In this document: positions 41,344 through 49,741 of the stretch, in pieces
Position numbering within the stretch: the stretch's first letter is position 1
Layout of the letters: the number at the start of each line of letters is the position of its first letter
Assembly (NCBI RefSeq): GCF_946221635.1
Contig: NZ_CAMIHB010000004.1
Span: forward strand, 1 to 64,000
Source: an uncultured Rhodoferax sp.
GTDB taxonomy: Bacteria > Pseudomonadota > Gammaproteobacteria > Burkholderiales > Burkholderiaceae_C
Length of the DNA: 64,000 nt
Direction of reading: 5' to 3'
Position numbers and translations under genes: made by a program
The notes under the pieces: model-generated
Database searches by the model: none
Seen by the model: only the letters and a program-made list of their open reading frames with translations
What the model was told of the DNA's origin: nothing

Positions 41344-42255
41344 CTAATCCACGAAGAAGTTCACCGGCAGGCCGGGCACATCGACACGCATGGAGAACAC
41401 GGCGCCGGACAGCGGCAGCTGCGCCAGCTCGGCCGCGCTGCGCCCGTGGCGTGCCGTGGTCACGTACAGGGTCTTGAGGTCTTCGCCCCCAAAGCAGGGC
41501 ATGGTGGGGCATTGGGCCGGTACCGGGATCTCCGCCAGCAGCGTGCCATCGGGCGCGAACTTGCAGATACGCCGGCCTTCGAACATGGCGGCGTAGTAGT
41601 TGCCCTCCACGTCTACCGCCGCGCCATCCGGGCGGCCCGCGTAGGCCGTGGTCTCGAAGGTCCAGCCTGCAGGCTTGGGGGCGCACTGCCGGAAGTTGCG
41701 CTGCTCGTCCAGGGTGTTGGTCTCCAGGTCGTAGTCCCAGGCGTACACCACGTGGTTCGGTGTGTCGGACCAGTAGATGGTCTGGTTGTCCGGGCTCCAG
41801 GCCAGGCCGTTGCCGGTGAGTGCGCCACCCGCGTGCTGCACCACCTCAGGCAATCCGCGGCGGCAGTCGATGCTGAACAGGGCCGCCACGCGGCCAGCCT
41901 TGGGCTCGTCGATGGTGCCCACCCAGAAGCGGCCCAGCGCATCGCACTTGCCGTCGTTGGCGCGCACCACGGCCGTGTCGTAGGGCAAGGTAGTGATGGG
42001 CTCCAGTGCCCCGCCCCACTCGCGCGCACGGAACACGCCGTGGCGCAGTGCGATGACCCAACCACCCGAAGCAGCGGGGGCGATGCAACCGGGCTCACTG
42101 GGCATGTCCCAGCGCTGCACCGTCCCCATGTAGACGTTGGCGCGCAGCAAGGCCTTGCCGGGGATGTCCACCCAGTAGAGCTGCTGCTCTTGGGGGTGCC
42201 AGAAGGGGGACTCGCCCAGCTCGTAGGTATCGTGGCTTACAGGCTGCCAGTTCAT
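41344..42255 (-). CDS. SMP-30/gluconolactonase-family sugar lactonase
   Basis: Six-bladed beta-propeller metal-dependent lactonase, 303 residues. Signatures: LGESPFWHPQEQQLYWVDIPG at the start, ANDGKCDALGRFWVGTID, NGLAWSPDNQTIYWSDTPNHVVYAWDYD, and GRPDGAAVDVEGNYY. These contain the metal-binding Glu, Asn and Asp of the family. It probably hydrolyses a sugar lactone (gluconolactone, arabinolactone or similar). It overlaps the upstream epimerase gene by 4 bp (ATGA), so both act on the same sugar route; the sugar is not determinable. Confidence 0.92.
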   Translation of the reverse strand: MNWQPVSHDTYELGESPFWHPQEQQLYWVDIPGKALLRANVYMGTVQRWDMPSEPGCIAPAASGGWVIALRHGVFRAREWGGALEPITTLPYDTAVVRANDGKCDALGRFWVGTIDEPKAGRVAALFSIDCRRGLPEVVQHAGGALTGNGLAWSPDNQTIYWSDTPNHVVYAWDYDLETNTLDEQRNFRQCAPKPAGWTFETTAYAGRPDGAAVDVEGNYYAAMFEGRRICKFAPDGTLLAEIPVPAQCPTMPCFGGEDLKTLYVTTARHGRSAAELAQLPLSGAVFSMRVDVPGLPVNFFVD

Positions 42256-43121
42256 GCGGCACGCTCCGCTTCAATGCGCATCTCGCAGGAGTAGCTCTGG
42301 CCGGGCTGCAGGATGACCACACCCAGATCCTCGGCACGGGCGTTGGTCTGGGCCATGAGGTTGAGCGCGTTGTTCACATGGCTCACGGGCTCCACGGCAA
42401 TATTGGGGCGCTGCGGGGTGGTGAACACCACCACCCGGCTCAGGGCCGAGCGCACGCGCACCGTCAGCACACGGTCCTGCAGCGTGAGCAGGCCGTCCCA
42501 GCCATCAAAGCAATGGTCCACCGCCAGCTCGGCCGTCGCCTGGTCCAGCCCGCTGTGGGCGGCGCGGTGGGTGGGCAGCTTGTCGCTGCCCATTTCCCAA
42601 CGGCCCTGGGTGCGGAACTGCACACGTGTGTCGGGGCGCTTGGTGAAGTAGGGATGCCAGCCCAGCCCCACGGGGGCGGCGACCAGCGATTGGTTGGTGA
42701 TGGAGAGGCTCATCTCCAGCGCGTCCGACTCCAGCTTGAAGGCCTGCGAGGCGTCGAAATCGAAAGGCCAGGAGGCGTCGGCACGGTGCTCGAAAGAGAG
42801 CAGGGCAAAGGTATCGGACGACTCCAGCACACGCCAGGGCCGCTCCCACCCCACGCCGTGGATGGCGTGCGGCTCGGGTTCATTGTTCTTGATCAGCGGA
42901 TGCCCCGTGCCTTGCCACTGCAGCGCGGCCTGCCCGATGCGGTTGGAGAACGGCACCAGCGGGTAACTGGCCGACAGGCGTGCCGGCATGGGGGCGGGCG
43001 TGCTGGCGGAGGCGCACAGCACCGCGTCGGCGCCCAGCCAGAGGCCGGCCAGGCTGCCGCCCTGTTCGGGTTGGATGTCACAGCGCAGGTCGCCGTGGCG
43101 CAGGGTGAGTAGAGAGGTCAT
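42252..43121 (-). CDS. Aldose 1-epimerase family protein
   Basis: Mutarotase-like protein of 289 residues. It has the galactose-mutarotase fold signatures: SYPLVPFSNRIG, HAIHGVGWERPW (His pair), LGWHPYFTKR (catalytic His) and a NIAVEPVSHVNNALN glutamate region. It should speed interconversion of sugar anomers upstream of the lactonase encoded next. The start MTSLLTLRHGDLRC at 43121 is chosen; upstream codons overlap the amt terminator region. Confidence 0.9.
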   Translation of the reverse strand: MTSLLTLRHGDLRCDIQPEQGGSLAGLWLGADAVLCASASTPAPMPARLSASYPLVPFSNRIGQAALQWQGTGHPLIKNNEPEPHAIHGVGWERPWRVLESSDTFALLSFEHRADASWPFDFDASQAFKLESDALEMSLSITNQSLVAAPVGLGWHPYFTKRPDTRVQFRTQGRWEMGSDKLPTHRAAHSGLDQATAELAVDHCFDGWDGLLTLQDRVLTVRVRSALSRVVVFTTPQRPNIAVEPVSHVNNALNLMAQTNARAEDLGVVILQPGQSYSCEMRIEAERAA

Positions 43122-43147
43122 GGCGGGATTGTGCACTGCGTGCCGCA

Positions 43148-43185
43148 AGAAAAAAGGCCCGGCGGGACCGAAGTCCTGCCGGGCC
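43148..43185 (-). terminator. Intrinsic terminator of glnK-amt
   Basis: Minus strand GGCCCGGCAGGAC-TTCG-GTCCCGCCGGGCC followed by TTTTTTCTT: a 13-bp stem with UUCG loop and U-run, 40 bp after the amt stop codon. Confidence 0.92.
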
Positions 43186-43223
43186 AATGTCTCAAGAAGA
43201 ATTGAAACGATGTCGTAACCGGA

Positions 43224-44741
43224 TTAACGGTTGTAAGCGGTTTCGCCGTGGCTGGAAATGTCCAGACCTTCGCGTTCTTCTTCTTCGCTCACACGCAGGC
43301 CGATGACCAGATCCACCAGCTTGAAGGCGATGAAGGAGACCACGCCGGACAGCACGATGGTGACCAGAACGCCTTGCGCCTGGATCCAGACCTGGCCGCC
43401 GATGGAGTACTCGGCACCCACGGCGTTGGTCACGTAGTCGTACACGCCGGTACCACCCAGGGAAGGCGAAGCAAACACGCCCGTCAGCAGGGCACCCACG
43501 ATACCGCCCACGCCGTGCACGCCGAACACGTCCAGCGTGTCGTCAGCACCCAGCAGGCGCTTGAGGCCGTTCACACCCCACAGGCAGAGGAAGCCGCCGA
43601 TCAGGCCGATGAGGATGGCACCCATGGGGCCCACAAAACCGCACGCGGGGGTGATGGCAACCAAACCAGCCACGGCGCCGGAGGCAGCACCCAGCATGGA
43701 GGCCTTGCCACGGGTCAGGGCTTCGCCGGTGATCCAGGCCAGGGTGGCAGCGGCAGTCGCCAGCAGCGTGTTGATGAAGGCCAGGGCGGTCAGGCCGTTG
43801 GCTTCCAGGTTGGAGCCGGCGTTGAAGCCGAACCAGCCGAACCACAGCATGGCGGCACCCACCATGGTCAGGGTCAGGCTGTGGGGAGCCATGGATTCCT
43901 TGCCGTAACCGATACGCTTGCCCACCACGTAGGCACCCACCAGGCCAGCCACCGCAGCGTTGATGTGCACCACGGTGCCGCCAGCGAAGTCCAGCGCGCC
44001 CTTGGTCCAGAGGTAACCCGCAGCAGCCTGCACCTTTTCCAGGGAAGCGGCGTCGGTGATGGCGTCAGGGCCGGCCCAGTACCAGACCATGTGGGCCATG
44101 GGCAGGTAGCTGAAGGTGAACCACAGCACGCTGAAAGCCAGCACGGCGGAGAACTTGATACGTTCTGCAAAGGCACCGACGATCAGGGCGCAGGTGATGG
44201 CGGCAAACGTTGCCTGGAAGGCGACGAAGCTCAGTTCGGGGATCACGACGCCCTTGCTGAAGGTGGCAGCCACGGAGTCAGGCGTGATGCCCTTGAGGAA
44301 GAGCTTGTCCAGGGTACCGATATACGTACCGTCACCACCGAATGCCAGGGTGTAGCCGTAGATGGCCCACAGCACGTAGATCAGGGCGCTGATCACGAAG
44401 ACCTGCATCAGCACGGACAGCATGTTCTTGCTGCGTACCAGACCGCCGTAGAACAGGGCCAGACCAGGCAGGGTCATGAAGATCACCAGGGCGGTGGCCG
44501 TGGTCATCCAGGCGGTGTCACCCTTGTTGGGAACCGGAGCGGGCGCTGCAGCAGGCGCGGCGGCGGGTGCCGCAGCGGCGGCGGCGGCAGCGGCAGGGGC
44601 GGCGGCTTCAGCAGCAGGCGCAGCGGCCGCGGGTGCGGCTGCAGCGGGGGCTTCGGCAGGTTTTGCATCCTGTGCCAAAGCGAACGTTCCCGCACCCAAC
44701 AGGCTCAGGCCCAGGGCCAGGGAGGCAAGCAGTTTTTTCAT
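43224..44741 (-). CDS. amtB: Ammonium transporter (Amt) with Ala/Pro-rich N-terminal extension
   Basis: Ammonium channel of the inner membrane, 505 residues. After a cleavable signal (MKKLLASLALGLSLLGAGTFALA) comes a low-complexity Ala/Pro stretch (about 24-68), then 11 helices. Conserved parts include WMTTATALVIFMTLPGLALFYGGLVR, MVWYWAGPDAITD, FAGGTVVHINAAVAGLVGA (pore His) and FGVHGVGGIVGALLTGVF (second pore His). It is coupled to glnK, 19 bp upstream, and transcribed from the sigma54 promoter at 45186-45200. The Ala/Pro linker is longer than in enterobacterial AmtB. Confidence 0.96.
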   Translation of the reverse strand: MKKLLASLALGLSLLGAGTFALAQDAKPAEAPAAAAPAAAAPAAEAAAPAAAAAAAAAPAAAPAAAPAPVPNKGDTAWMTTATALVIFMTLPGLALFYGGLVRSKNMLSVLMQVFVISALIYVLWAIYGYTLAFGGDGTYIGTLDKLFLKGITPDSVAATFSKGVVIPELSFVAFQATFAAITCALIVGAFAERIKFSAVLAFSVLWFTFSYLPMAHMVWYWAGPDAITDAASLEKVQAAAGYLWTKGALDFAGGTVVHINAAVAGLVGAYVVGKRIGYGKESMAPHSLTLTMVGAAMLWFGWFGFNAGSNLEANGLTALAFINTLLATAAATLAWITGEALTRGKASMLGAASGAVAGLVAITPACGFVGPMGAILIGLIGGFLCLWGVNGLKRLLGADDTLDVFGVHGVGGIVGALLTGVFASPSLGGTGVYDYVTNAVGAEYSIGGQVWIQAQGVLVTIVLSGVVSFIAFKLVDLVIGLRVSEEEEREGLDISSHGETAYNR

Positions 44742-44760
44742 GTTTGAGCTCTCTTTCTGG

Positions 44761-45099
44761 TTACAGCGCTTCTTTGCCGGTTTCGCCGGTACGAATGCGC
44801 ACAACCTGTTCCAGGTTGTAGACAAAAATCTTGCCGTCGCCGATCTTGCCGGTGCGTGCGGCACCTTCGATGGCTTCGATCACGCGGTCCACCAAAGCGT
44901 CGTCAATCGCCGCCTCGATCTTCACCTTGGGTAGGAAATCCACCACGTATTCCGCGCCGCGGTACAGCTCTGTGTGGCCCTTCTGACGGCCGAAGCCCTT
45001 GACTTCGGTCACGGTAATGCCCTGCACACCAATGCCAGACAAGGCTTCTCGCACCTCATCGAGCTTGAACGGTTTGATGATGGCCGTTACGAGTTTCAT
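44761..45099 (-). CDS. glnK: PII nitrogen regulatory protein GlnK
   Basis: Trimeric signal protein that binds ATP/ADP and 2-oxoglutarate and blocks AmtB when nitrogen is plentiful. The 112-residue protein has the T-loop HTELYRGAEYVVDFLPK with uridylylation site Tyr51 and the B-loop GAARTGKIGDGKIFV. The start at 45099 is unambiguous. It is first in glnK-amtB, downstream of a sigma54 promoter and NtrC site. Linkage to amt and the promoter argue for GlnK rather than GlnB. Confidence 0.96.
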   Translation of the reverse strand: MKLVTAIIKPFKLDEVREALSGIGVQGITVTEVKGFGRQKGHTELYRGAEYVVDFLPKVKIEAAIDDALVDRVIEAIEGAARTGKIGDGKIFVYNLEQVVRIRTGETGKEAL

Positions 45100-45185
45100 G
45101 TTTTCACCTCAGCTTGATAACAGTTGAAACAGACACCGGGTCTGGCTGGTCTGCCTCTCCATGGGTCTGGAGATGACTCGATAAA

Positions 45186-45200
45186 GCAGAAGGCGTGCCA
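45186..45200 (-). promoter_or_regulatory. Sigma54 (RpoN) promoter of glnK-amtB
   Basis: Minus strand TGGCACGCCTTCTGC: GG at -24 and GC at -12 with exactly 10 bases between, near-identical to the TGGCACG-N4-TTGC consensus. The predicted start is near 45174, about 75 bp before glnK. Confidence 0.88.
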
Positions 45201-45277
45201 AGTGAAACACCCTCCAAAGCGCAGGGACAACTCGCCAAACGGCCCGGACTCGGCTAACATGGCTGTATATAAATACA

Positions 45278-45300
45278 GCATGCACACCCATGGTGCATGC
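45278..45300. promoter_or_regulatory. NtrC-binding site (enhancer) for glnK-amtB
   Basis: GCATGCACA-CCCAT-GGTGCATGC contains TGCACA-N5-GGTGCA, almost the NtrC consensus TGCACY-N5-GGTGCA, with 8-bp perfect arms. It lies about 80-100 bp upstream of the -24 element, a typical enhancer distance, and only 38 bp before comM. Confidence 0.85.
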
Positions 45301-45337
45301 ACTGTCATGCAGCGCACTGTTTTGGGAGCGGCGAATC

Positions 45338-46882
45338 ATGAGCTTGTCTTTGGTGCAGGGACGCGCCCTGCTGGGGCTGGAGGCGGTGCAGGTCACGGTG
45401 GAAGTGCACCTGGCCAACGGCCTGCCCAGCTTCGGGCTGGTGGGCCTGGCCGACGTGGAGGTGAAAGAAGCCCGCGAGCGCGTGCGTTGCGCCATCCAGA
45501 ACAGCGGGCTCGAATTTCCCCATAACAAGCGCATCACCGTGAACCTCGCCCCGGCCGATCTGCCCAAGGACTCGGGCCGGCTGGACCTGCCCATCGCCCT
45601 GGGCATTCTGGCGGCCAGCGGGCAGATCGATGGCGCGGCACTGGCCCAGTACGAGTTCGCGGGGGAACTGTCCCTGTCCGGCGCCTTGCGTCCGGTGCGC
45701 GGCGCCCTGGCCATGGCGCTGGCCCTGCGCACCGCCCGGGTCAGCACCCGTTTGGTGCTTCCACCGGAAAGCGCCGAAGAGGCCGCCCTGGTACCGGACT
45801 CCCATGTGGTGCGCGCACGCCACCTGCTGGACGTGGTGCGCCACTTTGCGCCGCCGCCAGCGGGTGACGCACCCGCCGCGCCAGAAGACCCGGAAGGCTG
45901 GGTGCGCGTACAGGGCGCCCCGGTCGGACAGGCCCGGCGAGGCCCCGACATGGCCGACGTCAAGGGACAGGCCGGTGCCAAACGGGCCCTGGAAATTGCC
46001 GCCGCAGGAGGCCATTCGCTCCTGCTGGTCGGGCCGCCGGGTTCCGGCAAGTCCATGCTGGCCCAGCGCTTTGCGGGTCTACTGCCGGACATGGACACTG
46101 ACGAGGCCCTGCAAAGCGCCGCCATCGGCAGCTTGTGCGGTCGCTTTGCCATCGAACGCTGGGGCCACCGACCGACCTGCAGTCCGCACCACACCGCAAC
46201 CGCAGCCGCCCTGGTTGGCGGAGGATCACCGCCCCGGCCCGGCGAGATTTCCCTGGCCCATCACGGGGTCCTGTTTTTGGACGAGCTCCCGGAGTTCCCC
46301 AGAGCCGCCCTGGAAGCCCTGCGCGAGCCATTGGAGACCGGCAGCATCACCATATCCCGGGCGGCCCGGCGGGCGGAGTTCCCGGCCCGCTTCCAGCTCA
46401 TCGCCGCCATGAACCCCTGCCCCTGCGGCTACCAGGGTTCGCCCAGCCACAGCTGTCGCTGCACGCCGGACCAGGTGCACCGCTACCAGGCCAAACTCAG
46501 CGGCCCGCTGATGGACCGGATCGACCTGCACATCGACGTGCCTGCCCTGTCCGCCCACGAATTGCTCAGCAGCCCCGCAGGCGAATCCACCGACAGCATA
46601 CGCAGCCGCTGCCACCAGGCCCGCGCCCGCGCCGTGGCCCGCCAGGGTCTGCCCAACCAGAGCCTGAACGGCAACGCCATCGACGAGCACACCCGGCTGG
46701 ACCCGGCAGGCGCGAAATTCCTGCAGAGCGCTGCAGCCCAGCTCGGTTGGTCCGCCCGCAGCACCCACCGCACCCTCAAGATCGCCCGCACCATCGCTGA
46801 CTTGGCCGGCACTCAGGACACCGGCATGGCCCACGTGGCGGAAGCCATGCAGTACCGCCGGGTACTGCGCACCGCCACCTGA
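45338..46882 (+). CDS. comM: YifB/ComM-family AAA ATPase (Mg-chelatase-like)
   Basis: Hexameric helicase that promotes branch migration in natural transformation in relatives. The 514-residue protein has an N-terminal Lon-like domain (GLPSFGLVGLADVEVKEARERVRCAI, NLAPADLPKDSGRLDLPIALGIL), an AAA core with Walker A GPPGSGKSMLAQR, Walker B GVLFLDELPEF, arginine finger region and CPCGYQGSPSHSCRC, and a C-terminal helical domain (GWSARSTHRTLKIARTIADLAG). The start is the ATG at 45338. It is divergent from glnK and shares the NtrC-site region, but whether nitrogen affects it is unknown. Confidence 0.93.
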   Translation: MSLSLVQGRALLGLEAVQVTVEVHLANGLPSFGLVGLADVEVKEARERVRCAIQNSGLEFPHNKRITVNLAPADLPKDSGRLDLPIALGILAASGQIDGAALAQYEFAGELSLSGALRPVRGALAMALALRTARVSTRLVLPPESAEEAALVPDSHVVRARHLLDVVRHFAPPPAGDAPAAPEDPEGWVRVQGAPVGQARRGPDMADVKGQAGAKRALEIAAAGGHSLLLVGPPGSGKSMLAQRFAGLLPDMDTDEALQSAAIGSLCGRFAIERWGHRPTCSPHHTATAAALVGGGSPPRPGEISLAHHGVLFLDELPEFPRAALEALREPLETGSITISRAARRAEFPARFQLIAAMNPCPCGYQGSPSHSCRCTPDQVHRYQAKLSGPLMDRIDLHIDVPALSAHELLSSPAGESTDSIRSRCHQARARAVARQGLPNQSLNGNAIDEHTRLDPAGAKFLQSAAAQLGWSARSTHRTLKIARTIADLAGTQDTGMAHVAEAMQYRRVLRTAT

Positions 46883-46884
46883 AT

Positions 46885-46942
46885 CACTATCAATTTAATA
46901 GCTTCCAGCGCAATATTGACAAGGGCTAACGCACTATTTGAT
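46885..46942 (+). repeat. Dispersed repeat family 1, copy E
   Basis: CACTATCAATTTAATAGCTT, then CCAGCGCAATATTGACAAGGGCTAACGCACTATTTGAT: full-length copy between convergent comM and the solute-binding gene, overlapping the latter's stop codon. Confidence 0.72.
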
Positions 46943-47704
46943 GGGCATTCCGTGGCGCGCCACGATTTGGGCATAGGTGCCGTTCTTCTGGATGCGGGCG
47001 AAACCGGCATTGAAGCGCTCCAGCCACTGCTGGGCCTGCGGCAACTGGCGCGAGATGATGAGGTACAGCTCGACCGGGTACTCCAGCCCCAGGGTCAAGG
47101 GCCGGAAACGCAGGCCCTCGCGCCGCAGCCCCCGGGTCACGAACTCGGCCACCGTTTCACTGCTCCAGACGGCGAACACCCGACCACGCTGCAGCATCTG
47201 GAAGCAGTTGAGCATGTCGGGCGGACGCTCCGTGCGCGCCTGCTTGTCGTCGATGAAGGGCCCCACGCGCGCCATGTTGTAGCCCTGGGGCACACAAATG
47301 GCCTTGCCGGACCAGTCGATGCTGGACTCGGCATCGGCACGTACAAAGAGGCGCACCACGTCCGGGTACAGCGGCTGCGAGTACCAGAAGTCGCGCTGGC
47401 GCTCTTCGCTCTTGACGTAAGGGAAGGTGGCCGTGTGCACACCGTTGCGCGTTTCCATGTAGCCGCGCTGCCAGGGCATGAAGCGCAGCTGGGTGCTGAT
47501 GCCCTGCTCCTTGAAGGCGGCACTCACCACTTCGGAGATCAGGCCCATGGCGGGGGCCTCTTCGCTGGAGAAGGGCGGGTACTCGCCAGTCACCAGCTCC
47601 ACATGCCCACCCTGGGCCCAGGCCGACCCGGCACCTATCAGACAGAAGACAAAGAAGGCGAAGACCCGGAACGCACCGGACAGGGCAGACAGACAGCTGC
47701 GCAT
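46934..47704 (-). CDS. Periplasmic solute-binding protein (SBP_bac_3-like) at the end of the MSHA operon
   Basis: Exported protein of 256 residues with a signal peptide (cleavage after GSAWA) and the PBP type 2 fold of amino-acid-binding proteins: VELVTGEYPPFSS, RFMPWQRGYMETRNGVHTATFPYVKSEERQRDFWYSQPL and ICVPQGYNMARVGPFIDD. No transporter genes adjoin it, so it may be a stand-alone sensor or scavenger. The ATG at 47704 has a GAGG ribosome site and lies 8 bp after mshN, implying co-transcription with the pilus genes. The stop codon sits in a family 1 repeat. Confidence 0.87.
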   Translation of the reverse strand: MRSCLSALSGAFRVFAFFVFCLIGAGSAWAQGGHVELVTGEYPPFSSEEAPAMGLISEVVSAAFKEQGISTQLRFMPWQRGYMETRNGVHTATFPYVKSEERQRDFWYSQPLYPDVVRLFVRADAESSIDWSGKAICVPQGYNMARVGPFIDDKQARTERPPDMLNCFQMLQRGRVFAVWSSETVAEFVTRGLRREGLRFRPLTLGLEYPVELYLIISRQLPQAQQWLERFNAGFARIQKNGTYAQIVARHGMPIK

Positions 47705-47712
47705 TGCACACC

Positions 47713-48840
47713 TCACGGTCGGTCAGGCAATGGAACTCCCTGTTGCCGCAAGTATGCCAGCACATCCCGACTCACAGGCCCCACATTGCGCGCCCGCTCA
47801 GCCATGTCCGCAGCGGCACTGGTCTGCCCCAGTGCCGCCAACGACACGGCCGCCCCCAGCAACCAGCGCTGCTCGCCGGGGCGGGACTGCAGGGCATTGT
47901 TGTAGGCCTGCACACTCTCCTGGTGGCGGCCCAGGCGCTGGGCGGCATTGGCGCGCAGCGCCCATAGCTCGGGCTGGTTGGCCAACAAGGGCTCCATGCG
48001 GGCCAGCAAATCCCAGGCTGCGGCGACCTGCCCTTCGGCGAGCTGCATGCGCGCCAGTTCACGCACCATGGGCACCAGGGTCGCCACTCCAGCGGTCGGT
48101 GGAGTGCGCTCGGCAACGGCCACCGCATCTTGCAAGGTGCTGATCGCCATATCGCGTGCGCCACTGGCCCAGAGCGACTGGGCCTGGGCCAGCGCCTCCC
48201 GGCTCGCCTGCAGCTGGCGTGTCGGGGCAGGCACCTCCGCCGCAGGGCTGGCCGGCTTGGGCGGCGCGGTATTGGGCGCTGGGGTGGTCGCGCCATGCTC
48301 CGCCTTGGTCGCCGTATCTACCTTGGGCAGGGAGGACAGCAGGGCCGCAGAGGGGGCAGACAAGCGCGAATCCATGCGCAGCCCCACACTGGCCGGCAAA
48401 GGCGATGCGGCCGCGACCTGGGCCTTGGTTGGCGCCGGAATGGCGGAGGCGGCAGACATGGCAGCCGCAGGCTCTAGGGGCGTCGGCACCGCGGCAACTG
48501 GCGCGGCAACCGGGGCACTGGCCACGGCGACAGCCGGCACAGCCTCCACCACCGGCGCAGACGCCGCCACGGCAGGCGCAGACACCGCGGCGATAGCGGG
48601 CTGCGCGGGCTGGGTGACAGCCACTGGCACAGGTGCCGCCTGCTGCCCGTCCCACCACCAGCCCGCCACGGCGGCCGCGGCCACACATCCGAGGCCGAGG
48701 GTCCAGCGCCCCCAGCGTGGCGAGCGCGGAGCCGGCATGGCCGCCACGCTGGCGGTGGCACGGCGCAAGGGATCGGTGGCCCCGGTGCCAGGCGCCTGGC
48801 GCTGGTCCAGGTCGCGCAGCATCTTGTTGATCACACTCAT
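47713..48840 (-). CDS. mshN: MSHA biogenesis protein MshN (TPR)
   Basis: Pilus assembly protein of 375 residues. A short cytosolic N-terminus (MSVINKMLRDLDQRQAPGTGA, the conserved MshN opening), a single membrane helix (about 46-64), an Ala/Pro-rich spacer (about 65-200) and C-terminal tetratricopeptide repeats (LWASGARDMAISTLQDAV, LLANQPELWALRANAAQRLGRHQESVQAYNNAL). It probably spans the periplasm to contact the secretin. Its ATG overlaps the mshM stop (ATGA). It is the last recognised msh gene in the run. Confidence 0.88.
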   Translation of the reverse strand: MSVINKMLRDLDQRQAPGTGATDPLRRATASVAAMPAPRSPRWGRWTLGLGCVAAAAVAGWWWDGQQAAPVPVAVTQPAQPAIAAVSAPAVAASAPVVEAVPAVAVASAPVAAPVAAVPTPLEPAAAMSAASAIPAPTKAQVAAASPLPASVGLRMDSRLSAPSAALLSSLPKVDTATKAEHGATTPAPNTAPPKPASPAAEVPAPTRQLQASREALAQAQSLWASGARDMAISTLQDAVAVAERTPPTAGVATLVPMVRELARMQLAEGQVAAAWDLLARMEPLLANQPELWALRANAAQRLGRHQESVQAYNNALQSRPGEQRWLLGAAVSLAALGQTSAAADMAERARNVGPVSRDVLAYLRQQGVPLPDRP

Positions 48841-49739
48841 TCCCAGACTCCTTCTGCGCCCTCAATACGCCGGGGACGCTGCAAGGCTGCCCAGGCCCTG
48901 CGCCACCAGGGCAGCGGCGGACGCACACCAGGCGTGTCCCGCACCGCCAGGCGCACATGGGCCACGCTGACGCGGCGCCGGTCTTCACCGTACGCCAGCA
49001 TCAGCCCCTTGTGGGCCAGGATGTTGATCAGCCGCGGCACGCCGCCGCTGGCCTGTGCAATGGCACGAGCCGCGGCGGGGGTGAAGACCTGAATGTCGGT
49101 GGATTCACTCTGCGCCGCGCGCTGCAGCCGGTGCGCCAGATAGCTGGCGACACGCCCTGCGTGCATGGGCCCCAGGTATTCGCTGAAGGTGATGCGCTGC
49201 AGCAGCTGACGGATCTCGGGCAGCGCCAGCTTGTCATCCAGATCCGGCTGGCCCAGCAGCACCAACTGCAGCAACTTGCGTTTTTCCGTCTCCAGGTTGG
49301 AGAGCAGGCGCAGGCTCTCCACCGTGCGTACCGGGATGGCCTGCGCCTCGTCAATGCAAACCACCACGCGCCGACCCTGCGCCGCATGCTCCAAGAGGCA
49401 GGCACGCAGCGCTTCTTGTACCTTGTGCCGGCTCAAAGGAGGGGTCAGGGCAATGCCCAGCTCTTTGACCAGGGCCATCAGCAGGTCGTCCGGTCCCATG
49501 TCGGGGTTGGGGATGTAGGCGGTGACGCACTCGTCCTGCAGGGTCTTGAGCAACTGGCGACACAGCACGGTCTTGCCGCAACCCAGCTCCCCGACCACCT
49601 TGAGAAAGCCCTCGCCGCTGCGCAGGGCAATGAGCAACATGTTCAGTGTGGCCTGCGCACCCTCGTGCGGGTAGTAGAAGTCCGTATCCGGCGTGATGGA
49701 AAACGGGGCCTCACGCAGCGAAAAATGCCCCAGGTACAT
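48837..49739 (-). CDS. mshM: MSHA biogenesis protein MshM (ExeA-like AAA ATPase)
   Basis: Cytosolic ATPase of 300 residues related to ExeA/GspA, which helps secretin assembly in the envelope. It begins MYLGHFSLREAPFSITPDTDFYYP, with Walker A GELGCGKTVLCRQLL near 50-64, Walker B RVVVCIDEAQAI, sensor region LVLLGQPDLDDKL and a C-terminal GGVPRLINILAHKGLMLAYGE motif. The start at 49739 is canonical. It lies 2 bp after mshL and overlaps mshN by 4 bp. Confidence 0.93.
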   Translation of the reverse strand: MYLGHFSLREAPFSITPDTDFYYPHEGAQATLNMLLIALRSGEGFLKVVGELGCGKTVLCRQLLKTLQDECVTAYIPNPDMGPDDLLMALVKELGIALTPPLSRHKVQEALRACLLEHAAQGRRVVVCIDEAQAIPVRTVESLRLLSNLETEKRKLLQLVLLGQPDLDDKLALPEIRQLLQRITFSEYLGPMHAGRVASYLAHRLQRAAQSESTDIQVFTPAAARAIAQASGGVPRLINILAHKGLMLAYGEDRRRVSVAHVRLAVRDTPGVRPPLPWWRRAWAALQRPRRIEGAEGVWE

Positions 49740-49741
49740 CG

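Noticed and set aside
44476..44934. Ala-rich plus-strand frame across the amt linker
   Set aside because: It is a shadow of the Ala/Pro codons in amt and crosses into glnK antisense.
45301..45337. Second NtrC site (GCAGCGCACTGTTTTGGGAGC)
   Set aside because: Only one half-site fits the consensus; not strong enough to report.
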